A stretch of DNA of 64,000 nucleotides from assembly GCF_000336955.1 (NCBI RefSeq), contig NZ_AOLI01000031.1, forward strand, positions 1-64,000. The letters are read 5' to 3'. How positions within the stretch are numbered: position 1 is the stretch's first letter; each line of letters begins with the position of its first letter. The notes below the pieces were generated by a model, which saw only the letters and a program-made list of their open reading frames with translations, had not been told where the DNA came from and did not search any database. Positions 24,266 through 33,948 of the stretch are shown one piece after another. The stretch is from Haloferax larsenii JCM 13917. Its GTDB lineage: Archaea; Halobacteriota; Halobacteria; Halobacteriales; Haloferacaceae. The position numbers and the translations under genes were made by a program.

Positions 24266-24673
24266 ATGACGACGAACGTGTCCGACGCGACTGGAGAGTC
24301 GAGCCAAGGCCTCCCTCAGACGACTGTCGAGGTCGGCTGCACCGGTCACGTCCGGTCAGCAATTGGGACCCACCAACTCGAATTCACCTTCCGCGGAGAG
24401 ACGCTTCGGCGATTTCTCGACGCGTTCTTCGACGAGTACGACGTGCGCGACCTCGTGATGGCACAGCGAGAATCGGAGGCGACGACTCCCGGATGGGTGT
24501 CCGCCGACAGTCTTCCCGGAACGTGGCGAAAGAACCCCGAGGGCGAGCAGACCCGCGCGTACGCGAGAGTTTTCGTCAACGGTCGGTTCAACGAACTGCT
24601 CGACGGCCTCGACACACACCTCGAAGACGGTGACCGAGTCGCGCTCGTCTATCCGTTCATATTCTGTTGTTGA
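24266..24673 (+). CDS. MoaD/ThiS-like beta-grasp protein with C-terminal Cys-Cys
   Basis: A 135-residue protein. The C-terminal third reads ARVFVNGRFNELLDGLDTHL then EDGDRVALVYPF, which is the MoaD/ThiS/SAMP signature (V-N-G-R, L-x-x-L-D-T-x-L-x-D-G-D-x-V-A). In MoaD, ThiS and SAMP proteins the chain then ends in Gly-Gly for adenylation and sulfur or protein transfer. Here it ends IFCC. The N-terminal 70 residues extend the usual length of about 90 and carry Cys24. It could be a sulfur-carrier relative using cysteine, or a structural homologue. The start at 24266 was chosen because upstream codons look non-coding. Confidence 0.7.
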   Translation: MTTNVSDATGESSQGLPQTTVEVGCTGHVRSAIGTHQLEFTFRGETLRRFLDAFFDEYDVRDLVMAQRESEATTPGWVSADSLPGTWRKNPEGEQTRAYARVFVNGRFNELLDGLDTHLEDGDRVALVYPFIFCC

Positions 24674-24959
24674 CCGTCCGCGCCCCGTCGAGCGTGAGGG
24701 TTTCACCAGTAGTTTGGTGTCTGGTGCCAGCTTACATGATGGCCATTTGAATTGAAATATCTCTCCAAGACCGAACATGTTCGACCCCCGTGAACGGATG
24801 TTGTTATCGAGTGACATTGTGGGTATCAATGGCCGGAATTGGGGCGAGCAGTTTAATAGCACATTTTTAGAGTCCTGTCATATGGGGTTGGACAGTCTAA
24901 ACCGCAATTATTGCGGGCTGAGAACGGAGAGCTCGAAATATGGGTCGGTGTAACAACTG
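24674..24959. promoter_or_regulatory. promoter region and 5' leader of the transducer gene
   Basis: No gene is seen. TTTAATAG at 24852-24859 is a likely TATA box, which would leave a leader of about 75-80 nt. That leader carries the palindrome CCGCAAT-T-ATTGCGG at 24902-24916. Confidence 0.4.
24902..24916. promoter_or_regulatory. perfect 7+7 palindrome before the transducer gene
   Basis: CCGCAAT and ATTGCGG are exact reverse complements separated by one T, 44 nt before the ATG at 24960. It could be a repressor operator or a small hairpin in the mRNA leader. Confidence 0.45.
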
Positions 24960-27900
24960 ATGAATATTCGAACGAAACTCATCGCGCTGTGTCTTGCACT
25001 CTCGCTTATCCCAGTGACGATAATCGGGGTTGCAGGGGTATACAACATGAACCAAGTTGGGTCGTTTGCACAAGACCAGAGTGCGTCCCACCTGGAGACA
25101 CAGATAACGGGTGAGTTGAACAACAGTGTCGATGCGAGGCAAGAACAGATACAGAACGTCCTCGACTCGCGCGAGGTAGATGCTCGCTCATTAGCACGCT
25201 CGTCTCCTGTCGAGAACTATCAGGCGGCGAGTGCTGGGGAGATGAAACTCATCCAAGAGCAAAACCAGAAGCAACTCGGGTACATGGCGCTTCAGCTTCA
25301 CGGGACTATCGAGAGCACGAAGCGGGCAATTCTCGAAGAAGAGTACGACGGAAAAAGCTGGGAAGAACTCACGCCGGAACAACAGCGCCAAGTGAAGACA
25401 CAGGTCGAAGAGACGCTCGCTGGAACGAGTGGTGACATGACGCGACCCGGTGGGACCGTCTACAGCATGTTCCAACCCGGGTACATCGGTAACAGCGGCT
25501 ACGCGTACATTATCGACGGGGAATCGAAGGTCGTCGTCCACCACGGCATCGAAGACGGCTTCGACCTCGAAGACGACGCGAATCTGATGGTGTTCGAAGG
25601 CGTCCACTCGGAAATCGACGAGACGCCCGCAATCAGACGCGGCGACACGTGGGGTATCGCCGAGTACGATTGGGAAGACACCACGCAGGACGGGAACCCG
25701 GTCGAAGAGAAGTTCATCGCCTACACGTACTACGAGGACTTCGACTGGGTGCTCGCACCGAGCGTCTACTACTACGAACTCCAGACGACGGCGGTCGAGG
25801 ACGCAGAGCGCGGTATCTCCGACTCCTTCCGGACGTATCTCCAGTCTCGAACAGTCGATGTCGACGGTGAGAAACACCCCGTATTCGACAAGATAATCCT
25901 CACCGACGAAACCGGTGAGGGTGTCGTCGAAGCGACCCGCACTGGCGACGACGTCAGTGCCGAATCGACCATTGGTGTGACGTACGCGAACGCTGAGTGG
26001 TTCAATGCGACGAAGTCACTCGATTCGAGTGCGGTCCACGTCGGCCCGGTTCGAATGCGCGACGGAGAGAAGAGAGGATACGTCGCGACCCCAGTGTACC
26101 ACGATGGCCAGTTCGCGGGGACTATCGCGCTCCGATTCGATTACGGCCTGCTCGACGCCCTCGTGACCGACGTCACAGTCGGTGAGACTGGCCGCCTCAG
26201 CATCGTCAACAGTGATGGAACCGTACTCACCACTACCCACGAGACCGTGGCTACTGCCCAAGAGAGCATCTCGGGGCAAGAGTACATCCTCGCCGGTGAG
26301 AGAGGGCTGACGACACACTCAGTGACCGGCGAAGACGGCGTGGAGCAACGCTACTACGTCGGGTACGCGCCGTTGTCCTTCGGTGACAAGCAGTACGAAT
26401 TGATGGCGACGGTTCCCGAATCGGACGTGACGGGACCGAGTGAGACGCTCGGCCAGCAGGTCGACAGCCAGACTGCATCGGCTCGGAACATCCTGTTGTT
26501 GCTCATCGGTGGTGTCGTCATCGTCGCGAGTGGGACTGGCTACACTGCCTCGAAACACTTCTCCGAGCCGATTGAACAGCTCAGAGACAGAGCGCGGTTG
26601 CTCGCCCAGGGACAGTTCGACGACGACACCGAAATCGAGGCGTCGGACGACGAAATCGGCGACCTCGTCGAGGCGTTCGACGACATGCAATCGAACCTCC
26701 AACAGCAGGTCGCCGAACTCCGTGCGGTCGGCAAGAACCTCGGTGACGGAACGCTGAACCAGACCGTCCGAACCGACCTCCCCGGGGAGTTTGGTGCGAT
26801 TATGACGGACATCGCAGACGGAGTCGAGAAGCTGGAAGCCGGGTTCGTCGAAGTGCAAGCCGTCGCAGACCGGTTTACTTCCGTGACTCACCAGACGGTC
26901 GCCAGCACCGAAGAAATCGAAGCCGCGAGCCAAGAGACCGCACAGTCAGTCGAAGAGATTGCCCACGGTGCAGAGCAACAGGCACAGCAACTACAGACGG
27001 CCGCAGGTGAGATGAACGACCTCTCGGCGACGATTGAAGAAGTTGCGGCATCCGCCGACGGTGTCGTCGAGACTGCCAGCGCCGCCACCGAACTCGCGGG
27101 CCGCGGCCGAGAAAACGCCGCCGGTGCGACGCGCGAAATCGCTGCAATCGAGTCCGAGGCAGGTGCGGCGGTCGACCAGGTCGAAGACCTCAGGGCACAG
27201 ATAGACGAGATTAACGACATCGTCCAACTCATCCACGGCATCGCCGAGCAGACGAACCTGCTGGCACTCAACGCGTCTATCGAGGCTGCACGCGCTGGTG
27301 AGGCGGGCGAAGGGTTCGCCGTCGTCGCGAACGAAATCAAGTCGCTCGCGAACGAGGTCGGGTCGGCGACCGACGATGTCGAAGAACGCATCGAGTCGAT
27401 TCACGAACAGACCGACGAGACGGTCGACGATATGCAGGAGATGCAGGCAAACGTCGAACGCGGAGCCGAAACTATCGAGAGCGCTATCGAGATGTTCGAC
27501 GACATCGCCGAGGCCGTCACGGAGGCTGAACACGGTGTCGAAGAGATTTCGGAGGCGACGGAGGACCAAGCAGTCACCACAGAAGAGGTCGTGTCCATGG
27601 TGGACGAGGTCTCCAGTGTGAGCGAGGAGACGACGTCACAGACGGCGACGGTGTCGGCGGCGGCCGAAGAACAGTCTGCGGCTATCAACGAAGTGCGCCG
27701 AAACGTCGAAGAAGTCTCTCAGTTCGCGGAGTCGCTGCGTGACCTCGTCGACGAGTTCGAGGTTGACGATACCGTGCTCGACGACGACCGCACGGTCGCG
27801 TCCGAGACGACCGGCAACGTCGATGCATCCACTATCGAGGGCGAACGTGGGTCCTCAGCGTCTGCGGTCGCCCCCGACGCTGACTCCGACACGGCCTCTG

Positions 27901-27962
27901 AGGCCGGACAGGGATTCGACGCTGCCCTCCCTAACGGCAAGGGGTCGTCTCCGCAGGAGTAG
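24960..27962 (+). CDS. methyl-accepting chemotaxis-type transducer with dCache sensor
   Basis: A 1000-residue membrane receptor. TM1 lies at about 8-28, then a large extracellular region (about 35-505) with a Cache-like repeat ([20 protein letters not shown] near 180; [15 protein letters not shown] near 410), TM2 at about 508-530, and HAMP at about 535-585. The long cytoplasmic coiled coil has the conserved signalling tip ([20 protein letters not shown] near 760). It senses an external ligand and controls CheA and thus the archaellum. The tail is Asp/Ser-rich. It is monocistronic with no che genes nearby, as usual for haloarchaeal Htr proteins. The ligand is unknown. Confidence 0.93.
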   Translation: MNIRTKLIALCLALSLIPVTIIGVAGVYNMNQVGSFAQDQSASHLETQITGELNNSVDARQEQIQNVLDSREVDARSLARSSPVENYQAASAGEMKLIQEQNQKQLGYMALQLHGTIESTKRAILEEEYDGKSWEELTPEQQRQVKTQVEETLAGTSGDMTRPGGTVYSMFQPGYIGNSGYAYIIDGESKVVVHHGIEDGFDLEDDANLMVFEGVHSEIDETPAIRRGDTWGIAEYDWEDTTQDGNPVEEKFIAYTYYEDFDWVLAPSVYYYELQTTAVEDAERGISDSFRTYLQSRTVDVDGEKHPVFDKIILTDETGEGVVEATRTGDDVSAESTIGVTYANAEWFNATKSLDSSAVHVGPVRMRDGEKRGYVATPVYHDGQFAGTIALRFDYGLLDALVTDVTVGETGRLSIVNSDGTVLTTTHETVATAQESISGQEYILAGERGLTTHSVTGEDGVEQRYYVGYAPLSFGDKQYELMATVPESDVTGPSETLGQQVDSQTASARNILLLLIGGVVIVASGTGYTASKHFSEPIEQLRDRARLLAQGQFDDDTEIEASDDEIGDLVEAFDDMQSNLQQQVAELRAVGKNLGDGTLNQTVRTDLPGEFGAIMTDIADGVEKLEAGFVEVQAVADRFTSVTHQTVASTEEIEAASQETAQSVEEIAHGAEQQAQQLQTAAGEMNDLSATIEEVAASADGVVETASAATELAGRGRENAAGATREIAAIESEAGAAVDQVEDLRAQIDEINDIVQLIHGIAEQTNLLALNASIEAARAGEAGEGFAVVANEIKSLANEVGSATDDVEERIESIHEQTDETVDDMQEMQANVERGAETIESAIEMFDDIAEAVTEAEHGVEEISEATEDQAVTTEEVVSMVDEVSSVSEETTSQTATVSAAAEEQSAAINEVRRNVEEVSQFAESLRDLVDEFEVDDTVLDDDRTVASETTGNVDASTIEGERGSSASAVAPDADSDTASEAGQGFDAALPNGKGSSPQE

Positions 27963-28032
27963 AACCCCAACACGCTCTCGGGCTCCCTTTCTTTAACAGC
28001 ACGTTTACACGTAGTCATCCCGTAGCCGATGT

Positions 28033-28578
28033 ATGTCTACGCCTTCCTCGACACCATCGGACCGCAAGCGCGGCCCGAACGACGTGTTCTGTCGTGACTG
28101 CGGTGCGATTATCGACGAACGCGCCGAGATTTGCCCGTCGTGCGGCGTCCGCCAGCGCGACCCACCAAAATCGACTGCCGACTCGGCGCTCGATGACCTC
28201 TTGGAGGGCGGGAACCCCTTCGTCGCTGGGCTGCTTTCCGCAATTTTCCCCGGTCTCGGCCAACTGTACAACCGTGAACTCGAACGGGCGCTCGCGTTCG
28301 CCGTCGGGATTATCATCGCGACGTTCTCCACGCTCGCCTTCGTGGGGTTTCTGCTGGTACCCGTGGTGTGGCTCTTTGCGATATACGACGCCTACACGAG
28401 GGCTGAACTGCGGGCTGAAGAACGTCGGGCAGAGGAGCGTGAGGAAGCGCCAGACGAGGGTGGCGAGGAATCGGCACAGTCTGCGGAAGCGGCAGAATCG
28501 ACAGAAACCACTGACGACTCAGTGGAGTCGGACACGGCCGCCGACGACTCGACAGCGTCGGACGAATCACAGTCCTAA
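28033..28578 (+). CDS. zinc-ribbon and TM2-like membrane protein
   Basis: A 181-residue protein. An N-terminal zinc ribbon, CRDCGAIIDERAEICPSCG at 20-38, is followed by a TM2-like pair of helices (about 62-108) with the motif GLLSAIFPGLGQLYNRE. A long Glu/Asp/Ser-rich tail from about 115 was probably grown by simple-sequence drift. The architecture is common in haloarchaea and its function is unknown. It sits 70 bp after the transducer. Confidence 0.8.
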   Translation: MSTPSSTPSDRKRGPNDVFCRDCGAIIDERAEICPSCGVRQRDPPKSTADSALDDLLEGGNPFVAGLLSAIFPGLGQLYNRELERALAFAVGIIIATFSTLAFVGFLLVPVVWLFAIYDAYTRAELRAEERRAEEREEAPDEGGEESAQSAEAAESTETTDDSVESDTAADDSTASDESQS

Positions 28579-28616
28579 GCTGTTATCTCATCCTCGATGC
28601 AGTCACCGGACAGTGT

Positions 28617-29108
28617 CTACTCGGCTTCTCGGTCCGGCGGCAGGAGTGGTTCGGGGTCGTCGTGGACGAATTCCACGCCCTGTTCGGGGTCGAGTGGGTG
28701 GACCTTCGTCTTCATCGTCTCACCGTCGTCGACGAGCGAGAACATGCGCTCGGTCTCGGCGAGGCGGTAGTACACCGGAAGACAGACTGCGACTTCGTCG
28801 TCAGTCGCGCGGACGACGAGCGTGAGGTAGACGAGGCCGCCCGTGACAGCCCGGAATGCCTCGTACTCGTCGAACGACGCCCCTTCGACGGCCGATTCGA
28901 GTTCGGCGTACACGTCGTCGCCGACGACGATGTCGAGACCGACGTGGTCGACGGTCGAATCGCCGGGTTGTGGAACGGGGACTACGTCACCGGGAGTGGC
29001 GACGACGACGCGCCAGCCGCGCTCTCGATAGTCGTCGGCGATGGACTCGCACTCTTCGACGACGGTGTCCCACGTGTTCGACGACTCGGAGAGCGGATGT
29101 TCTTCCAT
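28617..29108 (-). CDS. conserved haloarchaeal protein (DUF7529-type)
   Basis: A 163-residue soluble acidic protein starting at the ATG at 29108 (MEEHPLSESSNTWDTVVEEC). An alternating helix-strand pattern with a conserved-looking core (WRVVVATPGDVVPVPQP; GLVYLTLVVRATDDEVAVCL) suggests a compact alpha/beta domain of a haloarchaeal DUF; the DUF number is from memory. No catalytic motif is visible. It is convergent with the zinc-ribbon gene. Confidence 0.7.
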   Translation of the reverse strand: MEEHPLSESSNTWDTVVEECESIADDYRERGWRVVVATPGDVVPVPQPGDSTVDHVGLDIVVGDDVYAELESAVEGASFDEYEAFRAVTGGLVYLTLVVRATDDEVAVCLPVYYRLAETERMFSLVDDGETMKTKVHPLDPEQGVEFVHDDPEPLLPPDREAE

Positions 29109-29326
29109 GTGGGATGGTGTCGGGGTGCGATACGTAAACGTTCGCTTCTCTGTCCTTCCGCGCACACGTAACAAATAGTGATTTTATGTACCACCTGATA
29201 CCCAAAAATCGGCCGAAATAGCGGGGTGTCTACTCGACGACCCCGACGAAGTCCCGTATTTTCGGAGCTAACCTGTTCGAAAGGTTCGAACAGTACTGAT
29301 TCGTGGTCGCGGCAAAGATTGGAAAG

Positions 29327-29332
29327 TTATAT
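29327..29332 (+). promoter_or_regulatory. TATA box before the fused ABC ATPase
   Basis: TTATAT centred 29 nt before the ATG at 29359. Confidence 0.5.
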
Positions 29333-29358
29333 GATGGCATGAGGGTGATTCACAGTCA

Positions 29359-32061
29359 ATGACGAGTCTGCTCTCTCTTTCGGACCTCCGAACTCAGTTC
29401 TCGACCGACCGTGGTCGCGTCAAGGCAGTCGATGGACTCGACCTTACCATCCGAGAAGGCGAAACGGTTGGGCTGGTCGGTGAGTCGGGGTCCGGAAAGA
29501 GCGTGACAGCCCTCTCGACGATGGGTCTCGTCGACGACCCGGGAGAAATCGTCTCGGGGAGCGTCGAACTGAACAGTCCGCACCTCGCAGACGAGTTCCG
29601 GGAGAACTACAACGACCCTGGATTCGTCGATGGTGACATCGTCAACCTCGTTTCCGCGCCCGAGGAGGCGCTTCGGACCATCCGGGGGAGCGAAATCGGG
29701 ATGATTTTCCAGGACCCGATGACCTCGCTGAATCCCTCGCTGACGGTCGGCGAGCAAGTCGCCGAGAGCCTTCGTCTCCACCAGTACGGCGGCCGTCGCA
29801 AGGACTCGTGGCTCAACGCAGTGCGCGAACTGCTCCCCCGAATCAGCAGGGACGTCGACGACGAAATCGTCGAGCGCACCATCGAGGTCCTCGAATCGGT
29901 CGGTATCCCGGAACCGGGTGCGCGCGTCGACGAGTACCCCCACGAGTTCTCCGGCGGGATGCGCCAGCGCGTCCTCATCGCCATCGCGCTCGCGTGTCAA
30001 CCGCGTATCCTCGTCGCCGACGAGCCGACGACGGCGCTCGACGTGACGATTCAAGCGCAGATTCTCGACCTCATCGACGACCTGCAGGAAGACCTCGGGA
30101 TGTCGGTCTTGATGATTACCCACGACCTCGGCGTCGTCGCCGAGACGTGCGACCGGGTCGCGGTCATGTACGCCGGCGAAATCGTCGAGGAGGGACCGGT
30201 CGAGGAGATTTTCCACAACCCGTCGCACCCATACACCTACGCACTTCTCGAATCGCTCCCGAACGAGGAAAAAGAGCGCCTGACGCCCATCGACGGCAAC
30301 GTTCCGGACCTCATCGATATGCCGGACGGGTGCCACTTCGCACCGCGGTGTCCGTGGGCGAAAGAGGAGTGTACGGCGGGCGAGATTCCGTACAAACAAC
30401 ACAGCGGCGAGGGAGTCGACCACCGCTCGAAGTGTGTCCTCGACGAGTTCGACAAAAGCGAGTACGGACACGACGGCATCGGCGCGTGGTCCGACTCCGG
30501 CCCGAGCGACGAACCGCTCGTCGAAGTCGACGGACTACAGAAGTACTACCAGCAGGGCGATGGCGTCCTCGACCGCGTCCTCGGGTCGAACAAAGAGAGC
30601 GTGAAAGCAGTCGACGGTATCGACTTCACCGTCTACGAAGGCGAGACACTCGGACTCGTCGGGGAGTCCGGCTGTGGAAAGTCCACGGCCGGGCGTGCGC
30701 TGCTCCATCTCACCCCGCCGACCGACGGCCGGGTCGTCTTCTCGGGGACCGACCTCTCGGACCTCGATAGCGACGGGTTGCGTGGAATGCGCCGCGACAT
30801 GCAGATGATTTTCCAGGACCCGCTGTCGTCGCTCGACCCGCGGATGACCGTCGGCCAGACCATCCGAGAGCCGCTCGACGTTCACGACCTCCCCGTCTCG
30901 GACCCCGAGGTTCGCGGCGAGGCCGAGGTCGAGGTTTCCGGTATCGACTCCGGCAGTGTGACCGTCACGGCAGACGACGAAATCGACGCCATCGTCGGGT
31001 CGTCAAACGGGGTTGCGACCGCCCACGTCTCGGTGACAGTCGCCGACGGAGAAGTCGATGTCTCGGTAGACGAGCGACTCAGACTCGACTTCGAAGTCGA
31101 GCGAACCGGTGACACCGTCTCGGCTGTCGACGTGACCGTCTCGCCGGGGCACTCCGACCGGGAGCGTCGCCGTCGCCGTGTACACCAACTGCTGGACGCA
31201 GTCGGTCTCGAAGTGGGCCAATACGACCGCTACCCGCACGAACTCTCCGGCGGACAACGCCAGCGCGTCGGCATCGCCCGCGCACTGGCTGTCGACCCCG
31301 ACTTCATCGTCGCAGACGAGCCCGTCTCGGCGCTCGACGTGTCCGTGCAGGCGCAGATTATCAACCTGCTCGAAGACCTCCAAGAGCGCTTCGGGCTGAC
31401 GTATCTGTTTATCGCCCACGACCTCTCTGTCGTGCGCCACATCTCCGACCGGGTCGCCGTGATGTACCTCGGCGAAATCGTCGAAGTCGCCGACACGGAC
31501 GAACTGTTCGACGACCCGCGACACCCGTACACGCGGGCACTCCTGTCGGCGATTCCCGAACCCGACCCATCTGCGGACACCGGCGACCGAATCATCCTCG
31601 AAGGGGACGTGCCGAGTCCCATCAACCCACCGTCGGGCTGTCACTTCCGCACGCGGTGTCCGCAGGTCATCCCGCCAGAAGACATCGACATCGAACAGGA
31701 GGCGTACCGCGAGGTGATGGACCTCAGACAGCGTATCGAGCGCGAGACGCTCGACACGTCGGTCGCACCAGACGGTGCGTCGATAGACGGCGAACCGGAA
31801 GAGACTGCCACGGTCTCTGCGGACGGCGGTGTCACAGACCGCGACGCTGTCGTCGAACAGCTTCGAGAGTCACACCTCTCTCACACGCTGTCACCGGACA
31901 ATCAGGCCGTCGTCGACCGCGCACTCGGTCACGTCGTCGACGACGAGTGGGACGCCGCCAGCGAGGTGCTTCGGGAGCGGTTCGAAAGTGTCTGTGAACG
32001 TGACGCTCCGACCCTCGGAACGGACGAACATCCCGCTGCCTGCCACCTTCTCGACGACTAA
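29359..32061 (+). CDS. fused dipeptide/oligopeptide ABC transporter ATPase (DppD-DppF)
   Basis: A 900-residue protein holding both ATPases of a peptide-type (family 5) importer. NBD1 (about 1-330): Walker A GESGSGKS near 47, signature FSGGMRQR near 196, Walker [13 protein letters not shown], and a C-terminal oligopeptide-HTH motif with Cys ([14 protein letters not shown]). NBD2 (about 390-790): GESGCGKS near 435, signature LSGGQRQR near 630, Walker [11 protein letters not shown] and another CHFRTRCP. Between the Q-loop side and the signature of NBD2 sits a roughly 85-residue Val/Ser/Asp-rich insert (about 516-600) not normally present. The C-terminal 100 residues are a haloarchaeal extension. 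It energises uptake by the permease pair encoded downstream. Confidence 0.92.
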   Translation: MTSLLSLSDLRTQFSTDRGRVKAVDGLDLTIREGETVGLVGESGSGKSVTALSTMGLVDDPGEIVSGSVELNSPHLADEFRENYNDPGFVDGDIVNLVSAPEEALRTIRGSEIGMIFQDPMTSLNPSLTVGEQVAESLRLHQYGGRRKDSWLNAVRELLPRISRDVDDEIVERTIEVLESVGIPEPGARVDEYPHEFSGGMRQRVLIAIALACQPRILVADEPTTALDVTIQAQILDLIDDLQEDLGMSVLMITHDLGVVAETCDRVAVMYAGEIVEEGPVEEIFHNPSHPYTYALLESLPNEEKERLTPIDGNVPDLIDMPDGCHFAPRCPWAKEECTAGEIPYKQHSGEGVDHRSKCVLDEFDKSEYGHDGIGAWSDSGPSDEPLVEVDGLQKYYQQGDGVLDRVLGSNKESVKAVDGIDFTVYEGETLGLVGESGCGKSTAGRALLHLTPPTDGRVVFSGTDLSDLDSDGLRGMRRDMQMIFQDPLSSLDPRMTVGQTIREPLDVHDLPVSDPEVRGEAEVEVSGIDSGSVTVTADDEIDAIVGSSNGVATAHVSVTVADGEVDVSVDERLRLDFEVERTGDTVSAVDVTVSPGHSDRERRRRRVHQLLDAVGLEVGQYDRYPHELSGGQRQRVGIARALAVDPDFIVADEPVSALDVSVQAQIINLLEDLQERFGLTYLFIAHDLSVVRHISDRVAVMYLGEIVEVADTDELFDDPRHPYTRALLSAIPEPDPSADTGDRIILEGDVPSPINPPSGCHFRTRCPQVIPPEDIDIEQEAYREVMDLRQRIERETLDTSVAPDGASIDGEPEETATVSADGGVTDRDAVVEQLRESHLSHTLSPDNQAVVDRALGHVVDDEWDAASEVLRERFESVCERDAPTLGTDEHPAACHLLDD

Positions 32062-32068
32062 CTAATCC

Positions 32069-32098
32069 GGGGCGACAGCCCCCAGCGACCTATTTTTT
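32069..32098 (+). terminator. hairpin plus T6 after the fused ATPase
   Basis: GGGGC-GACA-GCCCC at 32069-32082 followed by six T at 32093-32098, just after the stop at 32061. Confidence 0.55.
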
Positions 32099-32165
32099 GG
32101 TAGTTGCGTATATTTTCCGTATCACCCCGATGCTGTCTTCCAATCGTCCTTGGCCGACTCCGTTA

Positions 32166-32173
32166 TTTTTATA
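32166..32173 (+). promoter_or_regulatory. TATA box of the substrate-binding-protein gene
   Basis: TTTTTATA centred about 27 nt before the ATG at 32197. The binding protein and permeases thus have their own promoter, separate from the ATPase gene. Confidence 0.65.
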
Positions 32174-32196
32174 CCGTGTGGTAGATAGTTACTCGT

Positions 32197-33927
32197 ATGT
32201 CACAGGATGGCAATACTGTCTCCCGGCGTCGCTTCCTGAGCGCGGCGGGTACGGCCGCGGCTACCGCGGCCCTTGCTGGCTGTAGTGGAACCTCAGACAC
32301 CGAGACGACCACTGAGGAGAATACTGGCGGCGGTGGCGAGGACACCACCGCAGAAGAAGGTGGCTCCGACGGTGACGACGGTGGGTCGCCGAAGGTGCTC
32401 CGCTACGGCCGCGGCAGTCACTCGCCCACGCTCGACTTCCAGAACAGTACGAGCGGCGAGGTTGCCAAAGTCACAGAGCAACTGTACGACACGCTCATCA
32501 ACTTCGAGCCGGGCAAGTCCACGCTGACCCAAGGGCTTGCGACGGAGTACTCCCTCGACGGGAAGACGGCCTCCATCAAGCTCCGTGAGGGCGTGAAGTT
32601 CCACAACGGTGAGGAGTTCACCGCACAGGACTTCGTGGCGACGTATCGCCGCTTCGTCGACAGCGACTACGAACACTACGCTGGCGACGACTACGTCTCC
32701 GCGTACGGTCCGTTCACGCTCGGTGCGTGGATCGACGAGATTCAGGTCGACGGCGACTACTCGATGACGATTCAGCTGACCCAGACGTACGCGCCGTTCC
32801 TGCGCAATCTGGCGATGTTCGCGGCCGCCGTTCACTCCAAGGCCGCCATCGAGGAGTACGGCACCGAACTCAACAAGAACCCGGTCGGCACGGGGCCGTT
32901 CCAACTCAGCAACCTCGACGACGCGAACGAGCTCATCCGTCTGGAAGCCAACCCCGACTACTGGGGCGACGGTCCTGACGTGGACGAAGTCGTCTTCGTC
33001 ACTATCGGCCAGAACTCCACGCGTGCGCAGTCGCTCGCGAGCGGCGAACTCGACATCATCGACGGACTCGGCGCACAGTCGTCGATTCAAATCGAAAACG
33101 CGAGCAACGCCGAACTCGCCCGTACCGAGGGTATCAACATCGGCTACATGGCGTTCAACATGGCCAGCCGCGAGGAGTTCCGCGACAAGCGCGTCCGGCA
33201 GGCCGTGAGCTACGCCATCAACACCGAAGCCATCGTCAACGAGATTTACTCCGGCTTCGCGACGCAGGCGAGCCAGCCGCTTCCGCCGAACGTCCTCGGT
33301 CACAACGACAGCCTCGACCCCTATCCGTACGACCCCGAGAAGGCCAAGAGCCTCCTCGAAGAGGCCGGCTACGGTGACGGCTTCACGTTCGAACTCGCGA
33401 CGTTCCAGAACCCGCGCGGGTACAACCCGTCGCCCATCCAGACCGCAGAGACGGTTGCGTCCAACCTCGGCGACGTCGGCATCACCGTCGAAATCAACCA
33501 GCAGTCGTTCGGTCCGTTCCTCGAATACACCGCACAGGGACGCCACGACGCCTGTTTCCTCGGTTGGTACACCGACAACGCCGACCCGGACAACTTCATG
33601 TACGTGCTCCTGCACCCGCAGGTGGAAGACGACAAGCTCACCGAGGGACAGGACTGGGTCAGCTTCGACACCGAGGGCTACAACACCAGTAACCGCTCGG
33701 GCTGGGCCAACAAGGAGTACATGGACCTCGTCGAGCAAGGTCAGAGTTCCTACGACGACGCCGAGCGCGAAGAGCTGTACAAAGAGGCGAACCAGCTTGC
33801 ACACGACGAAGCACCGTGGGTCTACCTCGACTACGCTGAGGAACTCCGCGGCGTCTCCAAGCGCGTCAGCGGGTTCAAGCCCGCGGCCATCAGTGGACCG
33901 TACCTCAACCTGGTCAGCCTGAACTAA
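32197..33927 (+). CDS. dppA: peptide-type ABC transporter substrate-binding lipoprotein
   Basis: A 576-residue solute-binding protein of family 5. It has a Tat-lipoprotein signal SRRRFLSAAG at 9-18 and a lipobox LAGC with Cys29, then an acidic Gly/Glu linker (about 33-65) typical of haloarchaeal surface lipoproteins. The SBP_bac_5 domain fills the rest, with recognisable segments such as EGVKFHNGEEFTAQDFVATY near 130-150 and RQAVSYAINTEAIVNEIYSG near 333-353. It captures peptides or a similar solute outside the cell and delivers them to the permeases. The specificity is not inferable; many archaeal members bind sugars or oligosaccharides instead. Confidence 0.93.
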   Translation: MSQDGNTVSRRRFLSAAGTAAATAALAGCSGTSDTETTTEENTGGGGEDTTAEEGGSDGDDGGSPKVLRYGRGSHSPTLDFQNSTSGEVAKVTEQLYDTLINFEPGKSTLTQGLATEYSLDGKTASIKLREGVKFHNGEEFTAQDFVATYRRFVDSDYEHYAGDDYVSAYGPFTLGAWIDEIQVDGDYSMTIQLTQTYAPFLRNLAMFAAAVHSKAAIEEYGTELNKNPVGTGPFQLSNLDDANELIRLEANPDYWGDGPDVDEVVFVTIGQNSTRAQSLASGELDIIDGLGAQSSIQIENASNAELARTEGINIGYMAFNMASREEFRDKRVRQAVSYAINTEAIVNEIYSGFATQASQPLPPNVLGHNDSLDPYPYDPEKAKSLLEEAGYGDGFTFELATFQNPRGYNPSPIQTAETVASNLGDVGITVEINQQSFGPFLEYTAQGRHDACFLGWYTDNADPDNFMYVLLHPQVEDDKLTEGQDWVSFDTEGYNTSNRSGWANKEYMDLVEQGQSSYDDAEREELYKEANQLAHDEAPWVYLDYAEELRGVSKRVSGFKPAAISGPYLNLVSLN

Positions 33928-33948
33928 GGACTGGCCACTTTTCGACAC

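Noticed and set aside
29356-30471. 371-codon open frame antisense to the fused ABC ATPase
   Set aside because: Composition is that of an antisense shadow and the sense strand carries complete Walker and signature motifs.
32293-33948. 551-codon open frame antisense to the substrate-binding protein
   Set aside because: It is a mirror of the GC-rich coding strand (Val/Arg/Leu-rich, no motifs). The plus-strand frame is a full SBP family 5 protein.
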